Numbered from the stretch's first letter, positions 11,352 through 19,618 are shown. The stretch: DNA of 64,000 bases from Seongchinamella unica (GCF_004354085.1 NZ_SMSE01000001.1:605335-669334), one strand, 5' to 3'. The notes: generated from the letters alone by a model not told the origin. Translations and numbers: made by a program.

Positions 11352-11954
11352 CTAGCTACTCTTGCTGACCATCACCATCGCCGGGCGAATCAGCCGTCCG
11401 TTCAGGGTGTAGCCCTTCTGCATGACCGCAATCACGGTGTTCGGTTCAACCTCGTTGTTCTCGACCATGCTCATGGCCTGATGCAGGTTGGGGTCGAAGG
11501 GTTCGCCATCCGGGTCCACCACCTCGATGTTCTGCTTGCCCAGTACGTCCAGGAAACTCTTCAGCGTCAGCTCCACGCCTTCGGCTATGGGCTTGATCGC
11601 CTCGTCATCGCCGGTGGCGGACTCCAGCGCACGTTCCAGGTTGTCGACTACCGGCAGGAGTTCACCGGCAAATCGCTCCAGTGCGAACTTACGGGCCTTT
11701 TCCACATCCTGCTCGGCACGACGCTTCACATTCTGGGCGTCGGCCTGGGCGCGCAGCGCCGCGTCACGGGCGGCAGCCAGGTCTTCCTGCAGGTGGGTCA
11801 CTTCCTCTTCCAGCGAGGGCTCGTCGGCTGTTTCGGCGCTTCCGGCTGCTTCTGCCGCGACGACTTCCTCGGCACCATCCACTTTGCTCTCAGGGCTCCC
11901 GTTTTCCACTTGCGGGGACTCAGTTTCATTTTGTTTCGGATCTTGCTCGGCCAC
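11352..11954 (-). CDS. grpE: Nucleotide exchange factor GrpE
   Basis: GrpE releases ADP from DnaK. The 200-residue protein has an acidic, disordered first 55 residues, a long coiled-coil helix ([20 protein letters not shown], then [20 protein letters not shown]) and a C-terminal beta domain with [12 protein letters not shown] and [23 protein letters not shown], which are diagnostic. The start is GTG with GGAG nine bases ahead. It has its own sigma-32 promoter and lies 99 bases upstream of dnaK, which also has a heat-shock promoter, so the two can be induced separately. Confidence 0.96.
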   Translation of the reverse strand: MAEQDPKQNETESPQVENGSPESKVDGAEEVVAAEAAGSAETADEPSLEEEVTHLQEDLAAARDAALRAQADAQNVKRRAEQDVEKARKFALERFAGELLPVVDNLERALESATGDDEAIKPIAEGVELTLKSFLDVLGKQNIEVVDPDGEPFDPNLHQAMSMVENNEVEPNTVIAVMQKGYTLNGRLIRPAMVMVSKSS

Positions 11955-11995
11955 GCTTGTACTCCGTATGGCTACTGAATTGCTGTTTCAAGGCG

Positions 11996-12024
11996 GATAT
12001 GGGGCCGGATCAGGGGGATTCAAG
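11996..12024 (-). promoter_or_regulatory. Sigma-32 (heat-shock) promoter of grpE
   Basis: Read on the minus strand, CTTGAATC at 12024-12017 and CCCCATATC at 12004-11996 match the sigma-32 -35 and -10 elements with about 12-13 bases between them. This is a near-consensus site. The expected transcript starts roughly 40 bases before the grpE GTG codon. Confidence 0.8.
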
Positions 12025-12049
12025 AGGGTGGGTGGGGATTTTTAGGGGG

Positions 12050-12102
12050 ATATTTGGGGTCAGACCCCAAACTTCCGATATTTGGGGTCTGACCCCAAAT
12101 AT
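12050..12102. repeat. 22-bp inverted repeat with GGGGTC..GACCCC arms
   Basis: Arms at 12050-12071 and 12081-12102 are exact reverse complements with a nine-base loop. Each arm is itself nearly palindromic (TTTGGGGTC then AGACCCCAAA). The core resembles the elements at 21845, 22415 and 21022 in this window, all sharing GGGGTCAG. It lies between hrcA and grpE and could end hrcA transcription, but it looks like a dispersed REP-type element. Confidence 0.8.
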
Positions 12103-12116
12103 TCAGGGCCGGTTAT

Positions 12117-13151
12117 CTACTTGCTCAACGCCGAGCTCAACATCTTCGCGGTGACATCCACTATCGGAATCACCCGCTCATAGGCCATCCGGGTGGGCCC
12201 GATCACCCCCAACACACCCAGGGTGCGGGCACCATCGCCATAGGGGGCGGTGATCACCGAGTAATCGCCAAAGACTTCGTACCCGGCCTCTTCACCGATG
12301 AATACCTGCACCCCTTGGGCCCGGGTGCAGCGCTCCAGCAGGTGCAGCAGATCCTTCTTCTGCTCAAAGGCGTCGAACAGTTCCCGCAGCTTGAGAATTT
12401 CGTCTGCGGTGGCGTTGTCGAGCAGGCGGGACTCGCCGGCAACCACGTATTCTTCCTCGCCGGGTTCCTGGTCCAGGGCCTGATTAGCCAGGTCCAGTGT
12501 GGCCTGCATGTAACTGTCGATCTGGCTCCGGGCCTCCCGCATCTCGCGCAGGATCTGTTCCTGCACATCCGGCAACGGCCTGCCGGCAAAGCGCTGGTTG
12601 ACCATGGCGGCCGCCTCGCGCAGCTGTTCTTCGGTAAAGGGACGCTGGGTGTGGATGATGCGGTTTTGTACTTCCCGTTCGTTGATCACCAGGATCACCA
12701 GCACCCGGTCGCCGGACAGGGGCAGGAATTCCACCTGGCGTAATTGCCCCGCTTCCTGCCGCGGCACGGTCACCAGCCCGGCCTGGGCGCTAATGCTGGA
12801 CAGCAGTGAGGACGCACTCTGGACCAGTTCAGTCGCCGATTTGTCGGGATTCAGCTGGTTACGCAATACCGACACCGCTTCCTGTTCCAGCGGTTTGACC
12901 TGCAGCAGCGAGTCCACAAACAGCCGGTATCCCATCGCGGTGGGAATACGCCCCGCTGAAGTATGGGGCGAGATCACATAGCCACGCTCCTCGAGGTCTG
13001 ACATGACATTGCGAATCGTGGCAGCGCTTACCGGCAGGCCCGCTTCCTCCAGCAGGGTACGTGACCCCACCGGCTGGCCATCGCGAATATGCCGTTCCAC
13101 CAGGGTTTTCAGCAGCAACCTGGCCCGTTCTGAAATTACATCGCTCGTCAT
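12117..13151 (-). CDS. hrcA: Heat-inducible transcription repressor HrcA
   Basis: HrcA represses heat-shock genes by binding CIRCE operators; GroEL keeps it active. The 344-residue protein has the N-terminal winged helix (SERARLLLKTLVERHIRDGQ, then GLPVSAATIRNVMSDLEERG), a central GAF-like domain and the C-terminal block IGPTRMAYERVIPIVDVTAKML. It heads the hrcA-grpE-dnaK-dnaJ cluster and is divergent from recN. I see no CIRCE sequence (TTAGCACTC, nine bases, GAGTGCTAA) in this window, while grpE and dnaK carry sigma-32 promoters. Its target is therefore probably groESL elsewhere. Confidence 0.95.
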   Translation of the reverse strand: MTSDVISERARLLLKTLVERHIRDGQPVGSRTLLEEAGLPVSAATIRNVMSDLEERGYVISPHTSAGRIPTAMGYRLFVDSLLQVKPLEQEAVSVLRNQLNPDKSATELVQSASSLLSSISAQAGLVTVPRQEAGQLRQVEFLPLSGDRVLVILVINEREVQNRIIHTQRPFTEEQLREAAAMVNQRFAGRPLPDVQEQILREMREARSQIDSYMQATLDLANQALDQEPGEEEYVVAGESRLLDNATADEILKLRELFDAFEQKKDLLHLLERCTRAQGVQVFIGEEAGYEVFGDYSVITAPYGDGARTLGVLGVIGPTRMAYERVIPIVDVTAKMLSSALSK

Positions 13152-13283
13152 GCGTACCTGCGCCTGTTGGTGCCCTAGGTTTTATCACATCGCCGAACAA
13201 ACACAAAACCCATGACCGGGCACTGCCGATGTTTATGCCGCCGTCCATCTGGGGTATAACAGGAAAAACCGTCAGGGGCGCCC

Positions 13284-14933
13284 ATGCTCAGCCATATCAG
13301 CATCACCAACTACACTATTGTCTCTTCACTGGAGATGGAATTTGCCCCGGGCATGACGGTAATCACCGGCGAAACCGGCGCCGGCAAGTCCATCATGCTG
13401 GACGCCCTGGGACTGTGCCTGGGCGACCGGGCCGACCCTAAGGCGGTGCGCCACGGCTGCGACCGGGCCGATATCACCGCGACCTTCGATATTTCGGGTA
13501 TTCCGGCGGCCCGCCAGTGGCTTAAAAACCGTGACCTGGACGGCGGCAACGATTGCCTACTGCGGCGGGTAATTACCACCGAGGGCCGCAGCAGGGCCTA
13601 CATCAACGGCAGCACTTCCACCCTGCAGGACTGTGCCCAGCTGGGCGCCATGCTGATCGACATTCACAGCCAGCACGCCCACCAGTCACTGTTGCGCAAG
13701 CCGGTGCAACGGGCGCTGCTGGATACCTACGCCAGCCAGCAAATACTCGCATCACAGGTGGAGCAGCTGGCATCCGACTGGCTGCGGGCACAGCGCGAGC
13801 TGGCACTGCTGGCAGGTAGCCGGGACGAGCACACCGCCAGGGCCCAACTGCTGGCTTACCAGGTGGATGAACTGGACGAGCTGGCCCTGCAGGAAGGCGA
13901 GCTGGCCGAGCTGGAACAGGAACAGAAAATGCTGGCCAATGCCGAGCACATCCTGAGCAGCGCCCACGCCGCGCTGGAGCTCTGCGAACAGCAGGAAAGC
14001 GGCACCCGGCAGGCGCTGCAGCTGCTGGCGGATGAGGCCAACAGCGGTCCTGCTATCGACGGCGCCCGCGAGCTGCTGGACAGCGCCGCCATCCAGCTCA
14101 ACGAGGCGCACAGTGAAATCCAGCGTCACATCGACGGGGTCGAGATCAACCCGGAGCGGCTGGCTGAAGTGCAGCGCCGGCTGGAGGACATCTACGACGT
14201 GGCAAGAAAACATCGGGTCATGCCCGAGGAGGTCATTGCCACCCACCAGCGACTGCAGGAAGAACTACAGTCGCTCGCCGGCAGCAGTGAACGCATTGAG
14301 GAACTGACCGCCGACATGAGCCGGCTGGCCAACGACTACAACACCGCGGCCGGCAAGCTCGGCAAGCAGCGGCAAAAGGCCGGCAAAAAGCTGGTGGCGG
14401 CGGCCCAGGAAGTCCTCGCGACCCTGGCCATGGCCCAGTGCACCCTGGAAATTGCCCTCAAACCCCGGGAGGATACCGCCCCCCATCCCCACGGCCAGGA
14501 AGACATCGAATTCCTGATCAGCACCAACCCGGGCTCAGCTCCACAGCCGCTGGGCAAAATCGCCTCCGGAGGCGAGCTCTCGCGCATCAGTCTGGCCATC
14601 CAGGTGGTCACCGCCAGCGGCGGCACCGTTCCCAGCATGGTGTTCGACGAGGTGGATGTCGGTATTGGCGGCGCGGTAGCGGAGGTGGTCGGTGGCCTGT
14701 TGCGCGACCTGGCAGCGGAAGCCCAGGTGTTGTGCGTCACCCACCTGCCCCAGGTGGCGGCCCAGGGACACCATCACCTGCAGGTCAGCAAAACTGCCAG
14801 CAAGAAGTCCGTGCACACAGACCTCAGCCGACTGGATGCCGATGGCAGGGTTGACGAAATCGCCCGCATGCTGGGCGGTGTGAAAATCACCGAACAGACC
14901 CTGGCCCACGCCAGGGAGATGCTGGCAGGCTAG
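13284..14933 (+). CDS. recN: DNA repair protein RecN
   Basis: RecN is an SMC-like ATPase that helps repair double-strand breaks by recombination. The 549-residue protein has a Walker A motif GETGAGKS at 29-36, a central coiled coil rich in Glu/Leu/Gln (about 150-370), the ABC signature ASGGELSRISLAI and a Walker B segment MVFDEVDVGIGG. Length is normal. It is divergent from hrcA across 132 bases; a TATAAC element at about 13255 is a candidate -10. No clear LexA box was seen. Its last four bases overlap the convergent fur gene. Confidence 0.96.
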   Translation: MLSHISITNYTIVSSLEMEFAPGMTVITGETGAGKSIMLDALGLCLGDRADPKAVRHGCDRADITATFDISGIPAARQWLKNRDLDGGNDCLLRRVITTEGRSRAYINGSTSTLQDCAQLGAMLIDIHSQHAHQSLLRKPVQRALLDTYASQQILASQVEQLASDWLRAQRELALLAGSRDEHTARAQLLAYQVDELDELALQEGELAELEQEQKMLANAEHILSSAHAALELCEQQESGTRQALQLLADEANSGPAIDGARELLDSAAIQLNEAHSEIQRHIDGVEINPERLAEVQRRLEDIYDVARKHRVMPEEVIATHQRLQEELQSLAGSSERIEELTADMSRLANDYNTAAGKLGKQRQKAGKKLVAAAQEVLATLAMAQCTLEIALKPREDTAPHPHGQEDIEFLISTNPGSAPQPLGKIASGGELSRISLAIQVVTASGGTVPSMVFDEVDVGIGGAVAEVVGGLLRDLAAEAQVLCVTHLPQVAAQGHHHLQVSKTASKKSVHTDLSRLDADGRVDEIARMLGGVKITEQTLAHAREMLAG

Positions 14934-15364
14934 CCCTTCTTGCGCACATAGAGGACCAGCGAATGGTCCTCCAGCTCGAAGCCGTGTTGCCGGGCGATTT
15001 CCCGCTGGCGCTGCTCGATGACCTCGTCGTGAAACTCGATCACCTCGCCGGACTCCATGCACACCATGTGGTCGTGATGCTCACCGCGGGAGAGTTCGAA
15101 TACCGAGTGGGACGTGCTGGAACCGTCCCGCCCCGCCTCAAAATTATGGCGGGTCACCAGGCCAGCGGTGTCAAACTGGGTGAGCACCCGGTAAACGGTG
15201 GCCAGCCCCACGTTTTCCCCGGAATCTCGCAGGGCATCGTATACTTCCTCGGCGCTGAGGTGACGCTGCTCCTGGGCGGCGGACTCCAGTATTTGCAGGA
15301 TTTTCACCCGCGGCAGGGTCACTTTAAGACCGGCGCGGCGCAGCTCCTGATTTTCTTCTGCCAT
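14930..15364 (-). CDS. fur: Ferric uptake regulator Fur
   Basis: Fur is the iron-responsive repressor of siderophore, TonB and oxidative-stress genes. The 144-residue protein has the winged helix with GLKVTLPRVKILQIL and VGLATVYRVLTQFD, then the metal-binding HHDHMVC at 96-102. Only one cysteine is present in that block (CMES), as in pseudomonad-type Fur, so the second structural zinc Cys of E. coli Fur is absent. It sits divergently 73 bases from bamE, an arrangement common in gammaproteobacteria, and converges with recN by a four-base overlap. Confidence 0.96.
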   Translation of the reverse strand: MAEENQELRRAGLKVTLPRVKILQILESAAQEQRHLSAEEVYDALRDSGENVGLATVYRVLTQFDTAGLVTRHNFEAGRDGSSTSHSVFELSRGEHHDHMVCMESGEVIEFHDEVIEQRQREIARQHGFELEDHSLVLYVRKKG

Positions 15365-15437
15365 GGGGAAGGGGTTCTCTGTGGGATTCAGTAGCGGTAT
15401 GATGCCACCCCAACAAGTGAAGTGGAAGTTCTACCCG

Positions 15438-15815
15438 ATGCGTATCCTCCTGATCGCCCTGGCGATAACCCTGATCAGCGCCTGCAGCGCCGTTGGTTTC
15501 CCCGGTGTTTACCGTATCGACGTCGAGCAGGGCAATATCATCACCCAGGAAATTGCCGATCAGTTACAGCCCGGTATGAGCAAGCGCCAGGTGCGCTTTA
15601 TCCTCGGTACCCCGCTGGTGGAAGACACTTTCAACCGCGACCGCTGGGACTATGTGTACACCCGCAGGAATGGCCTGGACGTACTGGCCGAGGAACGGCT
15701 CACGGTGACCTTTAAAGATGATTCGCTGGTTGACGTCAGCGGTGACTACACCCCTGCTGCGTTTGGCGGCAGTCCAGAGGCCGAAACGTCTCAGGACGCC
15801 GGAGCAGCCAGCTAG
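15438..15815 (+). CDS. bamE: Outer membrane protein assembly factor BamE (SmpA/OmlA lipoprotein)
   Basis: BamE is a small lipoprotein of the BAM complex that inserts beta-barrel proteins into the outer membrane. From ATG 15438 the protein is 125 residues with a signal peptide and lipobox ending ISAC, Cys16. The SmpA/OmlA domain shows ITQEIADQLQPGMSKRQVRF and LGTPLVEDTFNRDRWDYVYT. A GGAAG ribosome site precedes the ATG. An in-frame start 75 bases further upstream would bury the signal peptide and was rejected. Confidence 0.95.
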   Translation: MRILLIALAITLISACSAVGFPGVYRIDVEQGNIITQEIADQLQPGMSKRQVRFILGTPLVEDTFNRDRWDYVYTRRNGLDVLAEERLTVTFKDDSLVDVSGDYTPAAFGGSPEAETSQDAGAAS

Positions 15816-15820
15816 GCTGG

Positions 15821-16126
15821 CTACTTACCGCGGCGCTCCCTGGCCCTGGCGGCCCGGGCCTTGCGGACTTCTTTCGGATCGGCAATCAGGGGGCGGTAGA
15901 TCTCGACCCGGTCACCCTCGCGCAGCACCTGACCCGGCGACACCACCTTGGCAAATATTCCCAGTTTGGCATTGTCCAGGTCGATGCCGTCGAACTTTTC
16001 CGTGATTCTCGACTGCTTTGCCGCCTCCAGGGCGGTGGTGCCCTCGGGCACCTGCAGGGCCAGAATCGCCTGTTTCTCCGGCAGCGCGTAGGCCACTTCC
16101 ACGTTGATCAAGGTCTGCTCTGTCAT
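15821..16126 (-). CDS. rnfH: RnfH-family ubiquitin-like protein (UPF0125, RatB)
   Basis: A 101-residue beta-grasp protein of the RnfH/UPF0125 family. It opens with INVEVAYALPEKQAIL, has VPEGTTALEAAKQS, and ends the fold with LREGDRVEIYRPL, the family signature, followed by a basic Arg-rich tail. Function is not firmly known; the family sits next to ratA in most gammaproteobacteria, as here (four bases between the ratA stop and this start). It converges with bamE five bases away. Confidence 0.92.
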   Translation of the reverse strand: MTEQTLINVEVAYALPEKQAILALQVPEGTTALEAAKQSRITEKFDGIDLDNAKLGIFAKVVSPGQVLREGDRVEIYRPLIADPKEVRKARAARARERRGK

Positions 16127-16130
16127 GTGC

Positions 16131-16562
16131 TTACCCGTAGAGTTCTTTTGCCCGCTTCTCCACCGCCGTCACCAGGTTACTGGTAACGGAGTCAAACAGC
16201 TTTGATGCGGCGGCACCCAGCACAGCGTTGTTGACCCGAAAGCTGAGGTCAAGGCTGACCTTGCAGGCGCTGTCGCCCAGCGGGGTGAATTCCCAACGGC
16301 CCTGGAATTGCTTGAAGGGGCCATCGACCAGTTCCAGCGAAATGTGCTCGGCGTCCACCATCCGGTTGCGGGTGACAAAGCTCTGCGAGACCCCACCCTT
16401 GGACAGGTCCAGCCGCGCTTCCACCCGCCCCTCTTCCCGGCGCAATACTTCGGCTCCGACACAACCATCCATATAGCGGGGATAGGCTTCTATATCGTTG
16501 ACCAGATCGAACAATTGCTGTGCCCGGTAAGGCAGCAGCGCGCTTCTGCTAATGCTTGCCAT
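16131..16562 (-). CDS. ratA: RatA-type START/SRPBCC (coenzyme Q-binding) protein
   Basis: A 143-residue START-like lipid-binding domain protein. Typical blocks are SALLPYRAQQLFDLVNDIE and YPRYMDGC near the start and a C-terminal helix SKLFDSVTSNLVTAVEKRAKELYG. Homologues are described either as a ribosome-association toxin (RatA) or as Coq10-like ubiquinone-binding proteins; the sequence supports the fold but does not choose between these. It is cytoplasmic (no signal peptide), follows the NSS transporter by 12 bases, and is tightly linked to rnfH. Confidence 0.92.
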   Translation of the reverse strand: MASISRSALLPYRAQQLFDLVNDIEAYPRYMDGCVGAEVLRREEGRVEARLDLSKGGVSQSFVTRNRMVDAEHISLELVDGPFKQFQGRWEFTPLGDSACKVSLDLSFRVNNAVLGAAASKLFDSVTSNLVTAVEKRAKELYG

Positions 16563-16574
16563 GGATTCACTTAC

Positions 16575-17921
16575 TTACCAAAAAACCGACTCCATCACCA
16601 GGATGATCGCGGGTGGCGCAATATAGCGCAGGAAGGCATGCCAAAGCGAGAAGGAGGCATCGGATTCGCGCCCCAGCTGAGGCCGCAGCACGGATTTCTG
16701 TACCCCCCAGCCCATCAGCAGTGCGGTGAACAGGCACACCAGTGGCAACAGGACATTGGCAGTGAGAAAATCCAGCGTCTGCAACAGGTTGGAGCCGCCG
16801 GGCGAGCTGGCGGCGACAGAGCCGGCGACCATCCAGGCCAGCAGCCACACCGCCCCCCCGACAATCGCCACCGCGGTGACCCGCCGCAGCCGCAACTGCT
16901 GCTGCAACACCCGAACCGCTGGTTCCGTCAGCGCCACCGCAAAGCCCAGCGTGACGATCGTCGTCAAGCCGAAAAACAGGCTGCCAAACAGCTCTCCCTG
17001 GGGCGCGTTGGCAAAGGCGTAGGGCACACTGATAAACAGCAGGCCCGGGCCCTCTGCCGGCGCCAGGTTATGACTGAACATCACCGGGAAGATGGCGATC
17101 CCCGCCAGCAGCGCAACCACGGTATCAAACAGCGCTACCGCTATCACCGAGCGACCGATGGGAATACGCCGCGGCGCGTAGGCACCATAAACCATGCCGG
17201 CTCCCACCCCCACAGCCAGGGTGAACAGGGCGTGGCCCATTGCCGCCAGCACAGCCTCGGCAGTGAAATCCACCCACTTGAAGGTGAACAGGGAGTTGCG
17301 CGCAGCACCCAGCTCACCACTATCCAGTGCGTATTGCACCAGGATGCCCAGCAACGTGATCATCACCGGCACCGCCAGCCAGACCAGCACACCCAGGCCC
17401 CGGCGCACACCCAGGGCAAGCACCCCGATCAGTACCGCCAGGAAGAAGCTCTGCCACTTGAGCTGCTGCCAGGAATCAGCCAGCAGGGCGCTGTATTTGG
17501 CGGCTACCACCGGCATACTGGCCGCAGAGAGCTCATCGCCACGCATCAGCTCGATGTAGTACAGACTCCAGCCGGCCACGACAGCCTGATAGCCGGCAAT
17601 CAACACCCCGGTGATGCAGGCCAGCAAACCCAGCCACTGCCAGTGACGGGACAGCAACGAACGGTCACACACGTTACGAATGGCCAATACCGGGCTGCCG
17701 CGCCCCCAGTAGCCCAGAATCACCTCGGCACACAAGACGGGCACCGCCAGGACAAACAGCCAGATGACGTAGCAGAGCATGAAGGCGCCGCCGCCATACT
17801 GGTCCAGCAGCCAGGAAAATCGCCACAGGCTGCCCAGGCCCACTGCCGCCGAGGACAGGGCCAGCACAAAGGTAGTGCGGCTGTGCCATTGCACCGGACT
17901 CCCCACGAGTGCCTGGCTCAC
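16575..17921 (-). CDS. Sodium:neurotransmitter symporter (NSS/SNF) family transporter
   Basis: A 448-residue inner-membrane protein with about 11-12 hydrophobic segments. Near the N-terminus it carries the NSS sodium/substrate signature in the form AAVGLGSLWRFSWLLDQYGGGAF; most bacterial relatives (LeuT type) read GLGNxWRFP. The Asn and Pro at these positions are Ser here, so sodium and substrate binding may be altered. Such proteins usually import amino acids or amines with sodium. The start is GTG with AGGGAA ahead. It lies upstream of ratA on the same strand and diverges from smpB. The substrate is unknown. Confidence 0.85.
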   Translation of the reverse strand: MSQALVGSPVQWHSRTTFVLALSSAAVGLGSLWRFSWLLDQYGGGAFMLCYVIWLFVLAVPVLCAEVILGYWGRGSPVLAIRNVCDRSLLSRHWQWLGLLACITGVLIAGYQAVVAGWSLYYIELMRGDELSAASMPVVAAKYSALLADSWQQLKWQSFFLAVLIGVLALGVRRGLGVLVWLAVPVMITLLGILVQYALDSGELGAARNSLFTFKWVDFTAEAVLAAMGHALFTLAVGVGAGMVYGAYAPRRIPIGRSVIAVALFDTVVALLAGIAIFPVMFSHNLAPAEGPGLLFISVPYAFANAPQGELFGSLFFGLTTIVTLGFAVALTEPAVRVLQQQLRLRRVTAVAIVGGAVWLLAWMVAGSVAASSPGGSNLLQTLDFLTANVLLPLVCLFTALLMGWGVQKSVLRPQLGRESDASFSLWHAFLRYIAPPAIILVMESVFW

Positions 17922-17992
17922 CCGGGATTCCCTAAAATTATCATAGGCTTAGATTGCCCCAGCCCACCGGGAGTGAAAAGGGAAAGATTACC

Positions 17993-18021
17993 GTTTAAGT
18001 GCCGGGCGACCTACGTATAAT
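17993..18021 (+). promoter_or_regulatory. Promoter of smpB (perfect -10, leaderless start implied)
   Basis: A perfect TATAAT lies at 18016-18021, exactly seven bases before the A of the smpB ATG at 18029. The -35 region around 17993-17998 (GTTTAA) is weak. With the usual 6-8 base distance, transcription would begin at or within a base of the start codon, and no ribosome-binding site is present. This suggests a leaderless mRNA. Confidence 0.6.
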
Positions 18022-18028
18022 GCGCGCC

Positions 18029-18511
18029 ATGGCAAAAAAGAAACACAGCAATACCGGCAACGTAATTGCCCAGAACAAGCGCGCCAGCTTCGATTACCAG
18101 TTACTGGAAACATTCGAGGCGGGCATCGCCCTGTCTGGCTGGGAGGTGAAGAGCCTGCGCATGGGCAAGGCCGACCTGGCGGACTCCTACGTACTGATGA
18201 AGGACGGCGAGGCATTTCTGCTGGGATCGCACATTATCCCGCTGGAGACCGCGTCCACCCATTTCGTTACCGACCCCACCCGCACCCGCAAACTGCTGCT
18301 GCATAAAAAGGAGCTGGCGAAGATCCAGGCTGCAGTCACCCAGAAAGGGCAGACCTGCGTATGCACCCAGCTCTACTGGAAGGGCCACCTGGTAAAAGCC
18401 CGCATTGCCCTGGCCCAGGGCAAGCGCGCCCACGACAAGCGCGACAGCCAGAAAGAGAAAGACTGGAACCGCCAGAAACAGCGCATCATCCGCGACAACG
18501 TCAAGCAGTAG
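18029..18511 (+). CDS. smpB: SsrA-binding protein SmpB
   Basis: SmpB binds tmRNA and is essential for trans-translation rescue of stalled ribosomes. The 160-residue protein has the OB-fold block [16 protein letters not shown], a central [11 protein letters not shown] and the basic tail [20 protein letters not shown] that acts in the decoding site. Start ATG 18029 gives the canonical MAKKKHSN N-terminus; an ATG three codons upstream (18020) overlaps the -10 element. The tmRNA gene lies 1.2 kb downstream on the same strand. Confidence 0.96.
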   Translation: MAKKKHSNTGNVIAQNKRASFDYQLLETFEAGIALSGWEVKSLRMGKADLADSYVLMKDGEAFLLGSHIIPLETASTHFVTDPTRTRKLLLHKKELAKIQAAVTQKGQTCVCTQLYWKGHLVKARIALAQGKRAHDKRDSQKEKDWNRQKQRIIRDNVKQ

Positions 18512-18519
18512 CCGCGCTG

Positions 18520-18769
18520 TTATTTACGGCGGCGAACTTAGACAAACTCGATCTAACAGCCGCCTTGCGGAAACCCCACCCCGGTACCATAGTTAATCTG
18601 TAGGCCACCCCGGCCCGTCTCCAAATCCGAGAGTCAGGGGTATGGCTTACAGGGTATACGGTGAAAACCGCAACACTCTCCCATGGAGGAGAGCGCCGGG
18701 TGAGGGACCCTGGCGCGACGCAATTCCCTCGCCAATGGCTTAGCCCACAAGCCGCAGTCGACTGCACCC
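18520..18769 (+). other. Structured intergenic stretch downstream of smpB (candidate RNA)
   Basis: No credible coding frame was found. Several inverted repeats can form on the plus strand: GGCGGC (18528-18533) with GCCGCC (18558-18563) and TTAGA/TCTAA nested inside; CTCTCC with GGAGAG at about 18676-18693; and CGCC-GGGT with ACCC-GGCG at 18694-18715. GGTGAAAACC at 18660-18669 is a further short stem. The run ends in a strong terminator at 18770-18792. It could be a long smpB 3' UTR or a separate small RNA. I could not match it to a known RNA class. Confidence 0.4.
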
Positions 18770-18792
18770 CCGCAATCGGTTGCGGCTTTTCT
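18770..18792 (+). terminator. Rho-independent terminator after smpB / candidate RNA
   Basis: CCGCAA-TCGG-TTGCGG followed by CTTTTCT: a six-base-pair stem with a tetraloop and a T-rich tail on the plus strand. It ends just before the convergent TauE-type gene. Confidence 0.8.
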
Positions 18793-18796
18793 ATGG

Positions 18797-19618
18797 TCAG
18801 TCGATCAGGCCCGTAAATCGCAGCAACATCCGCACCGAAACAATCAGCAGGAACACGCCGAAGGCCAGGCTCAGTTGGCGCCTGGACAGACGATGGGCAA
18901 GGCGCGCGCCAAAGGGCGCCATCAGCACAGTCATCGGCGAGATCAGCACCACCCCGATCAGGTTGACATAACCAAGATTGCCGGCGGGCAAGCGCGGGTC
19001 ACCCAGACCGTTGATAATAAAGCCAATAGTGCCGGGAATAGCGATCAACAGGCCAAAAAACGCGGCGGTACCCACCGCCCGGTGAATCGGCTGGCTCATC
19101 ATGGTCAGTGCCGCCACGCTGAAGGTGCCGCCACCAATACCCATCATGGCGGACAGACCACCGATCAGTGAGGGCGTAATAATACCGCCGGCGCCGCGGG
19201 GCACCTGTTTCCACGGGCGGTAGTTATCCAGCGGCAACATCATCTGGATGGCGATCAGCAGGGCAACCACCCCGAAGATTCCCGCCAGCACCACGCTCTG
19301 CACCTGGGCGGCGGCTACCGAGCCCATCAGCGAGCCGACAAAAATAAACGGCCCCCAGCGCTTGACCAGCTCCACATCGACCGCGCCTTTGGCGTGGTGC
19401 GCCCGCGAAGACGACAGGGAGGTAAAAATGATCGTGGCCAGGGAGGTCCCGACCGCCACATGCATGCGAATGGCCGGGTCGACCCCGCGCACCGCCAGCG
19501 CCGTATCCAGCACCGGCACAATCACAATGCCGCCGCCCACGCCCAGCAACCCGGCAATCAGCCCGGCCACCACACCGGCAGCCGCCAAGGTGAGTACCAG
19601 CGGAATCAACCCTTCCAT
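18797..19618 (-). CDS. TauE/SafE-family membrane exporter
   Basis: A 273-residue polytopic inner-membrane protein with about eight hydrophobic segments and the two repeated glycine-rich motifs of the family: AGLIAGLLGVGGGIVIVPVL near the start and IGGLSAMMGIGGGTFSVAAL in the middle. Relatives export sulfite, sulfoacetate or other small organosulfur anions, but many are uncharacterised. ATG 19618 was chosen because it places the first membrane helix at the N-terminus; a longer frame to 19780 runs into the tmRNA promoter and was rejected. It converges with the smpB transcript. Confidence 0.85.
   Translation of the reverse strand: MEGLIPLVLTLAAAGVVAGLIAGLLGVGGGIVIVPVLDTALAVRGVDPAIRMHVAVGTSLATIIFTSLSSSRAHHAKGAVDVELVKRWGPFIFVGSLMGSVAAAQVQSVVLAGIFGVVALLIAIQMMLPLDNYRPWKQVPRGAGGIITPSLIGGLSAMMGIGGGTFSVAALTMMSQPIHRAVGTAAFFGLLIAIPGTIGFIINGLGDPRLPAGNLGYVNLIGVVLISPMTVLMAPFGARLAHRLSRRQLSLAFGVFLLIVSVRMLLRFTGLID

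Noticed and set aside
13152-13283. CIRCE operator ahead of hrcA
   Set aside because: No TTAGCACTC-N9-GAGTGCTAA or close variant is present in the hrcA-recN gap.
16308-18020. 570-codon plus-strand frame rich in Gln and His
   Set aside because: Low-complexity composition, opposite ratA and the symporter gene. A reading-frame shadow.
18640-18715. Resemblance to a cobalamin riboswitch (GAGTCAGG and GGTGAAAACCG)
   Set aside because: The conserved order of riboswitch blocks and the B12 box are missing and no gene follows on the plus strand.
18501-18767. 88-codon minus-strand frame in the smpB downstream region
   Set aside because: No ribosome site, no recognisable motif, and the DNA is full of hairpins. 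It was kept as a candidate RNA, not as a gene.
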